Origin: Topomyia yanbarensis
Lineage: Eukaryota; Arthropoda; Insecta; Diptera; Culicidae
Direction of reading: 5' to 3'
Assembly (NCBI RefSeq): GCF_030247195.1
Contig: NC_080670.1
Span: forward strand, 38,159,934-38,223,933
Length of the DNA stretch: 64,000 bases
A program made the position numbers and the translations under genes. The notes below the pieces were generated by a model. It had not been told where the DNA came from and searched no databases. It saw only the letters and a program-made list of their open reading frames with translations. Shown here in pieces: positions 12,060 to 22,836 of the stretch; position 1 is the stretch's first letter; each line of letters opens with the position of its first letter.

Positions 12060-12970
12060 AAATCATAACCGAATGCTTGTTGGATTTCGAGACTACTCGG
12101 CCGCCATTTTCCAGTTATGTTGAACATCCACCGCGCATCTTCCTAAATTGCACGCAGTCAGCTAGTGCGGGGTCTGTCCCGAAATCGATTGCCTCTTCCA
12201 GATTCTATGCTGAGTATAACTTGAGTTTGCCTCGCTTCCGGCATTGGCACTACATGTCCAGTTCACTGTGACCCAAAGCGTTTTATCAGCCTTCCAATGT
12301 CAGCATGATTGTATATTTGGTCATTCTCCATTTTCTAGAGTGCATGCCAATAGTCTGTTTTCTTCAACGTCCTTGGTTTATGGACGTACAGAGCAACAAG
12401 GAGTATCAGTGAATTGAGTAGAGCAAGATGTGTGTAGGCTACGGGACTTTAGTTGAGTACGTAAACAATTGAAAGTACGTAAACAATCTAATATTGTTAT
12501 CACCTGTCAGTAGCGTTCCAAGATATATTAATTAGTCGACAATCTCGGAAGCTACCATGTATTTAGTCTTGTCAGAGTTTATAGTCAGGCTGTCGCAAAC
12601 TACATTGTAAAAGGTAAACTTACCGCTTCCACTACTCTGCGATCAACGCCAATTAAGCTAAGATCTCGTGGTGATTCCTCTGCGCATCAGTTCTTTGTAT
12701 CGCATCTTCGAGTGCTATATTACAGTGTATCCCCTGATTCAATTCATCTAACGTCCCCTAAGCGTGCTATTTTGACGCTTGTTTTATACCCATCCAACGT
12801 CATACAAATAAGCTTAATTAATTTTGTCGGCAAACAATGTTGAACCATTGTCTGCCCGAGTTCGTTTCTTTTCACTGAATCGTAGGTCATCTTGAAATCC
12901 ACAGATGATGAATCCTCAAGTTGTATTCTCAGACTTCATTCACAATTTGTCACAGAATAAACATCATTGA
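12060..12970 (-). pseudogene. RTE-like non-LTR retrotransposon relic (RT core to C-terminus)
   Basis: Read on the minus strand, several frames restore pieces of one RT. Near 12925-12780 is VDFKMTYDSVKRNEL followed by LPTKLIKLI and MTLDGYKTSVKIA, a block-A region with its downstream helix. Near 12590-12545 is INSDKTKYMVAS. Near 12330-12090 are NHADIGRLIKR, a GHV block and ...SGRGNRFRDRPRTS. The last part matches by eye the fragment at 53285-53550 (KNADIGRPIRQGRLRWIGHV), so both are the same subfamily. Many stops and shifts; the conserved FADD segment was not recovered. Clearly non-functional. Confidence 0.7.
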
Positions 12971-13606
12971 TTGTCCTTGTCGAAACCACGCAGACGTAGT
13001 CTGCTAAACAGAGCAACTTGTAAATGCGGTATTGAAGATCCTTATGCCTTGATTTTTATTACACTCGTTATGCTATATTTGTCTCATCGGCATAAACAGA
13101 ACTTCTGCTCGGACGGGACACCACGTTTGATCAGTCGTTCGATTAAAACACAAAGTGTGTTTTAGTTTTTAGGAATTTGCGTCAAGCCGGCGCTAATCTA
13201 TTCCGACAAAATGTTAGTGTCGGTTTCTGATGAGGCGAAGCCGAAACGCACCCAGGTAACATTACACTCGTGTTTGTGGCCTTTCTTGACGATAAGGCAT
13301 ATGATACTATCCAATCAATCTTCCATACGTATCATACTGCAGTTTCTTTTGTACATCCGGTCACTCCCGATTTTCAGAAATTCGGCCGAAATAACGTCCT
13401 TCCCACTGATATTCGTCTAACGCCTGTACATCGACCCTTATCCGCATTCCGTTTATGTCTTCTCTGCTCCATTATCCATTGAATAGTAACTCAAAATACT
13501 TCACCAGGTAGTCAGTATTGTACGATCTATCAACCGATTCCCATCATTGACATTTTTTTTTCCAATCAATGTACATGAGGAATACACATGGTCTTGTCTG
13601 AGTGGA

Positions 13607-13742
13607 ATACACCCAGGTTTTTTTACGCGGATTTTTACGCGGTTTTTTACGCGGATTTTCCAATTAACGCGGGCTTTTTTACGCGGATTTTCCAATTAAC
13701 GCGGTTTTTTTTACGCGGATTTTCCAATTAACGCGGTTTTTG
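13607..13742. repeat. Short tandem repeat, ACGCGG-containing unit of about 33 bp
   Basis: The motif ttacgcggattttccaatta is repeated three times with short variants before it. Runs of T separate ACGCGG cores. It lies in intron sequence; no gene is associated. Confidence 0.8.
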
Positions 13743-13974
13743 CAAAAATATTCTAAGTCCTTTTGAATGCGAAAGACTTGGACTTTTTTCTGAAAAAAAA
13801 TTTCTAAGTCCTTCTAAATGCGAAGAACTTAGAAGAATTTGGGCAGTTTTTATTTTGTTAATGGCGAAACACGGTTTTTTTCAAAACATATTCTAAGTCC
13901 TTTTGAATGCAAAAGACTTAGAAGATTTTCGAAAAGATGGAAGAGAGGGGTCTTGAAGATTCCTTATGGTCGCA

Positions 13975-14340
13975 CCCCAACAATATGGATATTTTCGGAA
14001 TGGTCTTGAATAGTAGGTTCCAGAAATTGATTTTTGACGCCATTTTGAAATCAAAGATGGCGACTTCCGGTTTAGCGAAATTCGCTATAACTCAATCAAT
14101 ATGGGTATTTTAGGAATGGACTTGAAGAGTAGGCGCCAGAAATTGATTTTTGACGCCATATTGAAATCAAAGATGGCGACTTCTGGTTTAGTGAAATTCG
14201 CCATAACCCAATCAATATGGGTATTTTCGGAATGGTCTTGAAGAGTAGTCGCCAGTAGTTGATTTTTGACGCCATTTCGAAATCAAAGATGGCGACTTCC
14301 GGTTTAGCGAAATTCGCTATAACCCAATCAATATCGTGTA
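13975..14340. repeat. Tandem repeat, three units of about 124 bp
   Basis: Each unit carries caatatgg(g/a)tatttt, ggaatgg(t/a)cttgaa, gaaattgatttttgacgcca and tcaaagatggcgactt(c/t)(c/t)gg. Units begin near 13978, 14100 and 14213. The minus-strand open frame over it merely translates the repeat. Confidence 0.82.
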
Positions 14341-15164
14341 AATTTACGCCTCCTGACCCTGACATATACGAGCATCAAAAATGTCTTAGTTTTACGTTTG
14401 ATTGTAATTTTACACGACGTTTAATATCGTAAATCACGTAATTGTACTCCACATATAGCGTTTGTTCTAAATGGTTGTAAGTGCAATTTTTTGCTATTGC
14501 GCATGTAAAGTATATGTTTCATGTAAAATTAAACGGAACACGGCTATGTTCCGTCATTTCGTGAATTACAGTTTGTTAAATTGAGTCATGTTTGCAATTA
14601 CGTCACCGATAAAATTCATATTTTTATGGTGATAGTTCAAACCTTTTTTTCCCTTTTGGGAGAATATTTTGCATAGATCTAGATAAGTTTAAACTGGTTC
14701 TAGCTCTTAGCAAAAGCTACCTAGCAAAAGGTTTCTCAAGGGCCATTCGCCTTTTTTTTTGAAAAATAATGTACAATTACCAATTCATGAAAGATAAGCA
14801 AATAAACGAATATTATTGATTCTGGACGCACTGCTTTCCGCTCCTCGTGTTATTTTTCTTGCTCACTGATGAGCAATGGTTAAAATCACCCTTTGCCACT
14901 TGCTGATCGTCTGCCTTCTCCGTCGTTCGTGTTTGCGTCCATGTCGTCGAGCTAGAGCTCTGATTATTGCTGTTGAATGTTCGGTGTGCTTTGTGTTTTC
15001 GAGTGACTTTTGTATAGACATTTTAATTAAAAAATGAGAATGATTTCAATACCTTTCTGTAATTAAAGTAAAGAGCGTAATTTTTCTCTCCAAGAGAATT
15101 GCTCTCTGGACTCCCTGGAAATGCGTGGCATGTTTCTTGTCGCTCGGGTGCTGTCAGTTCAATT
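14341..15164. other. Host intron, no recognisable element
   Basis: AT-rich intron DNA with no identifiable repeat, RNA or coding signal. Confidence 0.45.
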
Positions 15165-15670
15165 GAAGATGGCGTCGAAACAGCAAGAACTCCGCGAGCG
15201 TGTTGTACGATTTTACGAAACGCATGGTCATCGTGGAAAAAAATTTTACGGTAGACCACTTTCGAGACGAAAACGTGCCCGTGAGTACAGTTTACCGGAT
15301 ACTGGTATCCCTGAGTGTGGAGCGAAAGTCCGGTAGCGGCCGCCCGACTCAGATAATGGCGAAGAAGAAGAAGAAGAAGAAGAAGAAGAAGAAGAAGAAG
15401 AAGAAGAAGCGTTGCAAGAAGCTGTTCGACAACAAGGACGGAACGAGTTTTTGTGGCGCCGATCGAAAAAATCACTGCCAGGAGGAGTGTCTCGAAAAAA
15501 TTCTGTCGTTGTTAAAGGAGCATCATGTGGATGGAAAGTACGTCTTCTGACCGGACAAGGCGTCTTTAAAAATCTAGTGAACAAAAATAATTGGCGGGCC
15601 AAGGATACGAAGCAGTTGACCACTGGGATCCGGAATTGTATACGGATGATGGAGGCGTCTTCAAAAATCT
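15165..15670 (+). pseudogene. ITm-type (Tc1/mariner) transposase fragment with Lys-codon expansion
   Basis: A start-like MASKQQELRERVVRFYETHG stretch at 15168 leads into TVDHFRDENVPVSTVYRIL, an N-terminal helix-turn-helix of ITm transposases. Then SGSGRPTQIM follows, after which a run of AAG codons takes over. Beyond the run, CKKLFDNKDGTS, EECLEKILSLLKEHHVDGKY and NNWRAKDTKQLTT come from successively later parts of a transposase, so the catalytic core is largely deleted. Two frames are needed to read the first part and others for the rest. The final NNWRAKDTKQLTT...IRNCIR segment is repeated at 16553-16622. Confidence 0.72.
15359..15409 (+). repeat. (AAG)n microsatellite, about 16 units
   Basis: An uninterrupted gaagaagaag run within the ITm transposase fragment. 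It encodes a poly-Lys stretch in one frame. It probably grew from a Lys-rich linker of the transposase after the copy died. Confidence 0.9.
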
Positions 15671-16545
15671 AGTGCAAGGAGTTTTTATTCTCAGGTGATA
15701 CGATCCTCAAAAACATCGATCAGCCATGTTGGTTTTATAAACGACAGCTAACAACATTGTTTACTATTTCTCTCCATATGTTTGCTTAGATTTCAGGCGA
15801 TAAACAAAATTTTTCGCTGTCATTTTTCTTCCCCGCAGTATGCTGCACACTAGGGTGGGACAAAAATTAGATTTCAGCTCCGAGCAACTTTTTAGTTACT
15901 ATTTGGGTCCTAGAACAACTGTGCAAATTCTTAGCTCGATCGATGAAACTATATTTTTGCGCCCACTGTTTAAAGTTTACATGGGATTTTGTATGGGAAA
16001 ATTAACTTTTACAAATTAATTCCTCCAGGAGTAGCCCATTACTTCCTAAAAATAAATCGTTACATGGCTTTTATAGGAAATTTAACTAAGAAACAAAGTC
16101 TCGAAAACCACGAAACGATCTGACGCTTGAGAAAAAAGTTATTAAGCTGAAACCGATTGATGCTCTGACGATTGATAAAATATTCATTTTTTCTAGCACC
16201 ACTGCTGTTGGTTGTCCAATTATACGCAATTTTGTTTTAATCCTCTCTTAATATGTCTAGATCGTTTATCTATACTATTTGGACACTTCGCAAGGTTTTG
16301 AGGGATAAATTGAGGCTTCTTTTGTACATAATAAGAGAAAGTTAAATTTTTTGTGCATAATTAGAACGTCAAAAGCAGTGATGCTATGAAAAGTAAAATT
16401 TTCATCAATCTTCAGGGCATCCATCGGTTTTTGCCTAATAACTTTTTTCACAATCATCAGATCAGATCAGATAGTGCACACTTACCTCACTCCTCACCTA
16501 GTTACTGCCAAAGACGAATCGCCTTATAACTCTAAGCACCTTGAT
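15671..16545. other. Unassigned intron sequence between two ITm 3' fragments
   Basis: The segment near 15850 starts 'cactagggtgggacaaaaat', a wording that resembles ends of mosquito MITEs, but I could not find a matching inverted end, so it is not called as an element. No coding signal. Confidence 0.4.
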
Positions 16546-16552
16546 CTAGTGT

Positions 16553-16622
16553 ACAAAAATAATTGGCGGGCCAAGGATACGAAGCAGTTGACCACTAGGA
16601 TCCGGAATTGTATACGGAAGAT
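16553..16622 (+). pseudogene. Second copy of an ITm transposase C-terminal fragment
   Basis: About 70 bp nearly identical to 15585-15655: 'aattggcgggccaaggatac', 'gaagcagttgaccacta', 'tccggaattgtatacgga'. It encodes NNWRAKDTKQLTT-like residues. Either two copies inserted close together or a local duplication separates them by 0.9 kb. Confidence 0.7.
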
Positions 16623-17349
16623 GGAAGTCTTCTTGTCTCGTATGTTGTAGTTGTATGTGTGACACTTCTGTGAGCACAAGTTCCATATTCTGATTCATCA
16701 ACTGTTCCTCCTTGCTCACTGCAGGTCTAAGATGGGTCTGCGAAAAGTCAATCGTGATTGCGTTCTCCCATAATGAGCGAAATTTATAATTGTGGTTTCA
16801 CTGATTTCACTCGCACTTGGAAGCAACGGAACTTTGCTGTGTCTATATATATATAGGGTGACCATATCAGGCGAGTAAAAAACCAGGACAGTCAAAAGGG
16901 GACTCCCTTTAGTTTCCTCTCTCGAACGTGCATGGTGAAATATTTCCCAGATTTTCGGCACTCATTCGGGCCGAGCTATGTGAGAATATTTTTCGTGAGA
17001 TTTCAATGACCGAGCACTTCTTTACACACATGCGTTTATTGCTAAACCACAAACAGCAAACGTTTCAAGCTGTTGTTGGAGCAATTTGCAATCCCTCAAT
17101 TGATCAGCTTTCGAGACCGAATATTTTGAGATCTTCTACGAGGACTGGTTAGGAGTTTTCAGCGCTGAATGCACATAATTGATGAAAAGCAGAAACATCA
17201 ATGATCCCAGGTAGCTTCCCTCAGCTATTCCTGATGTCGAAGTAAATATAGGGTTCTGTAAATCTTCAATGACAACCATTATCGATTTAAGCTGAGATGA
17301 AACTCTTTCAGCTCTTTATTGTTTCATTAAGATCAATGTTATAATATTT

Positions 17350-18656
17350 ATTTTCATTTATTTAGTTCAACATCAATTTCATGATTACACTGAATCAACA
17401 ATTTGCCTCCACAATACTCGATTTGTAGTTGCAGCTCTCCAACGTCGGTTACGCCCACCACTCGCCAAATCACGTTCCACCTGGTCCGTCCATCGTGCTC
17501 TCTGCGCTCCTCGCCTTCGTGTACCAACCGGATCATTAGCGAACACCATCTTTGCAGGATTGTTGTCCGGCATTCTTGCAACATGCCCTGCTCATCGTAT
17601 CCTTCCAGCTTTGGCCACCTTTTGGATACTGGGTTCGCCATAGAGTGCAGCGAGCTCGTGGTTCATCTTTCGCTGCCACACACCGTTCTCCTGCACACCG
17701 CCGAAGATCGTCCTTAGCACCCGTCGCTTGAAAACTCCTAGCGCTTGCAGGTCCTCCTAGAGCATGGTCCAAGTCTCGTGCCCGTAGAGAACCACCGGTC
17801 TTATAAGCGTTTTGTACATGGTGCATTTGGTGCGGAGGTGAATCTTTCTTGACCACAATTACTTCTGGAGCCCATAGTAGGCCCGACTTCCACTGGGCTC
17901 ACGTTATTGTCAGTCGTTAATAAGGATCCTAGGTAGACAAAATCCTCCACTACCTCGGAGGTATCCCCGTCGATCGTAACGCTGTTTCCTAGCCGGATCC
18001 TGTCGTTTTCGGTTTCGCCTACCAGCATATACTTTGTTTTGGAGGCATTTACCACCAGTCCGGCCTTCGCTGCTTCGCATTTCAGACGGGTGTACAGGTC
18101 TGCCACCGTTCCAAAAGTTCGGGCGATAATATCCATGTCATCCGCGAAACATACAAATTGGCCGGATTTGGTGAAGATCGTGCCCCGGCTGTTGAGCCCG
18201 GCTCGTCGCATCACACCTTCCAGAGCGATGTTGAATAGTAGACACGAGAGTCCATCACCTTGTCTCAGTCCCCGTCCTGTTTTGTACACCGTCCATCGTT
18301 GATTTGATCAGTCGAGTCAGCTTCCCCGGAAAGCTGTTGTCGTCTATGATTTTCAATAGCTCTACACGGTCGATACTGTCGCATGCCGCCTTGAAGTCGA
18401 TGACCAGGTGATGCGTTGGGACCTGGTATTCACGGCATCTCGGGAGGATTTGCTGTACGGTGAAAGTCTGGTCCGTTATCGACCGGCCATCGATGAAGCC
18501 GGCTTGATAACTTCCCACGAACTCATTTACTTTAGGTGATAGACGACGGAAGATGATCTAAGATAGCACTTCGTAGGCGGCATTCAAAATGGTGATCACT
18601 CGGAAGTTCTCACACTCCAAATGGTCGCCTTTCTTGTGAATGGGGCAGATCACATA
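17350..18656 (-). pseudogene. RTE-like non-LTR retrotransposon copy 1 (RT part), inactivated
   Basis: On the minus strand the RT runs from 18656 (IHKKGDH...FRVITILNAAYEVLS) through SYQAGFIDGRSITDQ, VIDFKAACDSID, GLRQGDGLSCLLFNIALEGV and FADDMDIIART with the catalytic DD. NASKTKYMLVGE, EDFVYLGSLLT and, at 17385-17573, a C-terminal block VERDLASGG...RVLWRQI follow. A small deletion joins MDGVQN to the GLRQGD region. Further frameshifts occur near 17870 and a stop stands after VLS. The 5' part, including the endonuclease, is missing beyond 18656. The 3' edge has an AAATAAATG-type A/T-rich tail near 17345, as in RTE elements. It shares most wording with copy 2 at 20.4-22.8 kb. Confidence 0.8.
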
Positions 18657-20163
18657 ATAAGAACATGTGTAGTGCGAAAATGCTTACCTATATCTAGTAA
18701 TCAAAACAATCCACAAATCTGATTCTACATACATTTTATTACTGTTTCTCCCTTCCCCGCTTCGCTTCTTTTCCTTTTCTCCTTCCTGAACGCTACTTAC
18801 TAGGCCTAATCAGCCATCTCTTCCTTACACTTGCTTACTAGTTGTGCCCTCGGGTTTTGCACTTTCCGCACACCCCGTCGGCCGGGTCGGGTCGTCGCGC
18901 CTCACAGAACTTAATCGCTCCCGCACAAGAATCAGCTTCCAAGCAACGAATTAGCTTCCAGAACAAAGATTCAGTTTCCAGAATAAGGCCCTCTGCATAG
19001 GCCCTTTTTGCAGCACTACGACTCGCCTAACCGACTGTTCGGTGTTACTGTCTTCCAGTGGGTAACCCTCCCTGGAACGCGGAGTCGTTTCCGAGCACTT
19101 CCGTCATTTAGCGCAAATCTTTCGGTTTTTCCGATGCAGATCTTTTCCCTCCACACCACAATATTTTTGCTGATCAACTACGTGTTTTGTGCCTCACAAA
19201 TGCCTACGCTTCCTTTAGGGTAATGCGACTAGTTCCACGTACTCCACACTCTGGTCGAATCGCTTTAATCCGAAGGTATAGTCGTCAAAGGTATCGGAGT
19301 CAAAAGATTCATTCGGCGCGACAGTCGGTTTTTTATTAGCGGACGAAACCCTCACGGCACACTTTTTTCTTCCAGGTGACGATCTTATAGCCGACCACTC
19401 GTGTCGATTCACTCCACTACGAATGAAATTTTCAGTCTGAGCGGAAGGACGGTTGACAGCTGCTTTGCTTGCAGCAAATTTGTTGCTCGGCGCTGTGATC
19501 AAGCAAGTGTGTGACAAAACTTAACGAAGGGGGTGTTCGAATAGTGCATTTAATAAATGCTAACGACAACTGAACTAATTCGCGTACTAAAACACAATTC
19601 TAACGTAACACATGATTAGTTACCAACTAGAAACTAAACTAAATAACTAAAATAAGGTACTTACAATATTTAAAACTAAATCTATTTGTCTATTTGTGAT
19701 AACATTTAAAACGTGAACATGGCGAAATGCAAATAAAGAGAAACATAGCTGGTAGAATTATCGTAGAATTCTAACAGCGCTATTTTGAAAATATTGGCAC
19801 GTACGAAATTTTCACGGACTTCAGCCGGCTGCAAGATTTTGTACCAAGCGCACTACAGTTTATTCATATGTCTCGTTCTTATGAATGTCTAATAGTTTCT
19901 CTTCACAATGCTCATGTAAAAAAGGAAGTTGAAAAGAATAATAACGAGGCACTATTGAAAGATTAAAAAGTGATACCGCATAGCACAATTGGGAAATTCG
20001 TGGCTTTGTTTCTCGTTTTCTGCTTGAGAGTTAATTTACGTTGCAGTTATGGTTGTGGTGTGGTTGTGGAGAAAAACCAGGACAAATCAAGCGTTTTCCT
20101 CGACATCCCAGGACACCAGGACAGCAAGCTTAAAACCAGGACATGTCCTGGGAAACCAGGACG
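18657..20163. other. Unassigned sequence inside the hAT-like element
   Basis: A pyrimidine-rich block (18740-18800) is followed by mixed sequence around 18850-19500 that is less AT-rich than its surroundings, then AT-rich DNA. It might be an LTR or another insertion, because it begins exactly where the RTE-like RT breaks off, but I found no paired ends or protein motif. Confidence 0.35.
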
Positions 20164-20189
20164 TATGGTCACCCTACTATATATATTAC

Positions 20190-20245
20190 AAGTATGTACA
20201 GTACACGCTTGAGCGGCGCGGGTTGTACTGACTGACTGACACTCA
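20190..20245 (-). repeat. Short LTR-like remnant resembling the Ty3/gypsy LTR at 34.3 kb
   Basis: The words tacagtacacgcttgagcgg and tactgactgactgac correspond to tacagtatatgctcaaacgg and aactgactgactga at 34360-34400. This suggests a fragment of the same LTR family. It is only about 55 bp, so the call is tentative. Confidence 0.4.
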
Positions 20246-20389
20246 TTAATTACCCACTCGAAATTTTGGACATCTTCATAAATTTGAAATCTGCCACGTA
20301 TGTATCTCGGGCACGCATTTGAAAATATCGATGCACAACTTCATTTACACAAACACACTGCAAGTGATCTATTTTTATTTATTAACAGA

Positions 20390-21703
20390 TTAAGGCCGAA
20401 GTGGCCTGTGCCGTATACAAAAGATTCCTCCATTCCACTCGGTCCATGGCCGCGCGTCGCCAGCCACGCAGTCCGCAAATCGTCTTCCACCTGGTCGATC
20501 CATCGTGCTTCTTGTACCGGTCGGATTGCAATTGAGAACCGTTTTCACCGGGCTATTGTCCGACATTCTGGCTACGTGCCCGGCCCACCGTAGTCGTCCG
20601 ATTTTCGCGGTATGACAGATGGGCGGCTCCCCCAACAGCTGATGCAACTCATGGTTCATTCGCCGTCTCCATGTGCCGTCTTCCATCTGCTCTCCACCGT
20701 AGATGGTACGCAGCACTTTCCGTTCGAAGACACCAAGTGCGCGTTGGTCCTCCACGAGCATGGTCCAGGTCTCGTGCCCGTAGAGAACTACCGGTCTAAT
20801 CAGCGTCTTGTAGATGGTCAACTTCGTACGACGGCGAACTCTGTTCGACCGAAGTGTCTTGCGGAGGCCAAAGTAAGCACGATTTCCTGCCACGATGCGT
20901 CTACGAATCTCTCTGCTGGTATCATTGTCGGCGGTCACCAGTGAGCCCAAGTACACGAACTCTTCAACCACCTCGATTTCATCGCCACCGATGCAAACTC
21001 GAAGCGGGCGGTTCTCATTCACTTCTCGTGAACCTCTTCCTATCATGTACTTTGTCTTCGACGAATTGATGGCAAGTCCGACGCGCTTGGCTTCTCTTTT
21101 CAGTCTGATGTAGGCTTCCTCCATCTTCTCAAAGTTTCGTGCAATAATATCAACGTCATCGGCGAAGCCAAGTAGCTGAACCGACTTTGTGAAAATCGTA
21201 CCACTCGTGTCGATCCCTGCTCTTCTTATTACACCTTCCAGCGCGATGTTGAATAACAGGCACGAGAGACCATCACCTTGCCGTAACCCTCTGCGTGATT
21301 CGAAGGGACTCGAGAGCGTCCCTGAGACACGTACTACGCACATCACCCGATCCATCGTCGCCTTCACTAATCGCGTCAGTTTGTCCGGGAATCCGTACTC
21401 GTGCATAATCTGCCATAGCTGATCTCGATCGATAGTGTCGTATGCGGCTTTGAAGTCGATGAACAAATGATGTGTGGGCACATTGTACTCGCGGCATTTC
21501 TGCAGTACTTGACGAAGAGCGAACACCTGGTACGTGGTAGATCGTTCGCTCATGAAACCCGCCTGGTACTGCCCCACGAACTCTCTTGCAATTGGTGATA
21601 GTCGACGGCATAGTATTTGGGAGAGTACCTTGTAGGCGGCGTTCAGCAGGGTGATTGCTCGGTAATTACAGCAATCCACTCCTCCGGTAAAATCTCCTCC
21701 CAA
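20390..21703 (-). pseudogene. RTE-like reverse transcriptase domain, longest intact frame (about 437 codons)
   Basis: The blocks in order are CCNYRAITLLNAAYKVLS, GQYQAGFMSERSTT, FIDFKAAYDTIDRDQL, GLRQGDGLSCLLFNIALEG, LGFADDVDIIARN (catalytic DD), NSSKTKYM, EEFVYLGSLVT, the thumb-like RRRTKLTIYKTLIRPVVLYG and a C-terminal IGRLRWAGHVARM block. This part alone is uninterrupted. It is out of frame with its own N-terminal half because of the deletion at 21680, so no full protein can be made. The ORF track start is inside a shifted stretch and is not a real initiation site. Confidence 0.82.
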
Positions 21704-22216
21704 ATCTTGGTAATCACCCAGTGCAGCGCTTTAGCCAGTGGCTCGCCACCGTGTTTTAGTAGCTCGCTTGGTATTTGGTCAACCCCAGCGGCTTTATTAT
21801 TTTTGAGCCGGCTAATCTCCTCCTGGATTTCTTGGAGATCCGGAGCCGGTAGTGTAATGTCTTCCGCGCGTGCTCCCAGGTGCGTTGCCGTGCCATCCTC
21901 GTCGTCTGCTGCATCGCCGTTCAGGTGTTCTTCGTAGTGCTGCCGCCACCTCTGGATCACCTCACACTGGTCCGTGAGAAGATTCCCGTTTGTATCTCTG
22001 CACATGTCGGCCTGTGGTACGTGGCCCATGCGCGAGCGGTTCAACTTCTCGTAGAATTCGCGATCTCGGTCTTCCTGCTGGCGCTTTTTGGTCCGGAAAA
22101 CCGAGTTCTGCCTGTTCCGTGCCTGTTTATATCGCGCCTCGTTCGCCCTCGTGCGGTTTTGCAGCATTCTCGCCCATGCTGCATTCTTCTCTTCGACTAA
22201 CTGCTCGCATTCGCCG
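21643..22216 (-). pseudogene. RTE-like linker and N-terminal RT segment
   Basis: A basic helical stretch (RANEARYKQARNRQN, KKRQQEDRDREFYEKL) is followed by RWRQHYEEHLNG and the first RT block LKNNKAAGVDQIPSELLK. The frame then ends at PEEW, where the deletion near 21680 occurs. In copy 1 the corresponding region continues into a CPIHKKGD block that is missing here. On its own it is not an enzyme. Confidence 0.78.
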
Positions 22217-22836
22217 TCCTACCAGTCGCTTCTTCGGTCCGGGTCCACCGTACCTAGTGCAGTGGCTGCGGTGCTACCTATGGCGGATCGGATATCTCTC
22301 CAGCCATCTTCAAGGGCAACTGCGCCTAGCTGCTCTTCCGTTGGTAGTGCCACTTCCAACTGCTGCGCGTATTCTTGAGCCACTCTGCCATCTTGTAGCC
22401 GCTCGATGTTTAGCCGCGGCGTACGGCTTCGACGAGAGCTATGCACTGTCGGAAGTTTTGAGCGCAAGCATACTGCAACCAGGTGGTGGTCCGAATCTAT
22501 ATTCGCACTGCGATAAGTGCGGACGTTTGTGATGTCCGAGAAGAATCTACCGTCGATTAGAACGTGGTCGATTTGATTTTTTGTTACTTGGTCCGGTGAT
22601 CTCCAGGTGACTTTGTGGATATCTTTGCGAGGGAAGAAGGTGCTTCGGATTACCATTCCACGGGAGGCTGCGAAGTTCACACATCGTTGGCCGTTGTCTT
22701 TTGATACGGAATGCAGGCTGTTAGGCCCGATCACCGGTCTGTACATTGCCTCCCTTCCTACCTGTGCGTTCATGTCGCCGATGACAATTTTCACGTCTCG
22801 CAGAGGGCAACCGTCGTATGTCTGCTCCAGCTGCAA
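22217..22836 (-). pseudogene. RTE-like apurinic/apyrimidinic-type endonuclease, N-terminally truncated
   Basis: The frame shows IVIGDMNAQVGRE (the D-x-N block of the exonuclease-endonuclease-phosphatase fold), GQRCVNFAASRGMVI, TWRSPDQVTKNQIDHVLI and the final SDHHLVAV motif with catalytic Asp-His. The first third of the domain, including the catalytic Glu block, is absent owing to 5' truncation. The domain would nick target DNA to prime reverse transcription. After ..RRSDW the frame meets TAG, and the next ORF continues with GECEQ, so one nonsense change separates the two. Confidence 0.8.

Larger units (their letters stand above)
16855..20176. mobile_element. hAT-like non-autonomous element with AGGGTGACCATA termini, interrupted
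   Basis: The left end agggtgaccata at 16855 and the right end tatggtcaccct ending at 20175 are inverted copies. Both lie in TATATA-rich flanks that hide the exact target duplication. Several 'ccaggaca' words lie just inside each end (16890; 20080-20160), the usual subterminal pattern for this kind of element. The interior holds an RTE-like relic at 17350-18656 and unassigned sequence, so 3.3 kb overstates its original size. No hAT transposase motif was seen. Confidence 0.62.
20375..22836 (-). mobile_element. RTE-like non-LTR retrotransposon copy 2, 5' truncated and interrupted
   Basis: The element contains most of an endonuclease, the linker and the RT on the minus strand. It ends near 20375 in a short AATAAATAAAAATA tail and begins inside the endonuclease at about 22836 (LEQTYDGCP). 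Two clear lesions inactivate it. A TAG near 22216 interrupts the end of the endonuclease part. A deletion near 21680 removes the segment that copy 1 still shows around IHKKGD and shifts the frame. Assignment to the RTE/BovB-like group is by RT and endonuclease wording and by the microsatellite-like tail. Confidence 0.8.

Noticed and set aside
13270..13482. Plus-strand frame with FLDDKAYDTI, resembling an RT block A
   Set aside because: Only ten residues match, and the neighbouring RTE-like relic is clearly on the minus strand; chance similarity is likelier.
15847..16490. hAT-like MITE beginning cactagggtgggac
   Set aside because: No matching inverted end or target duplication could be found.
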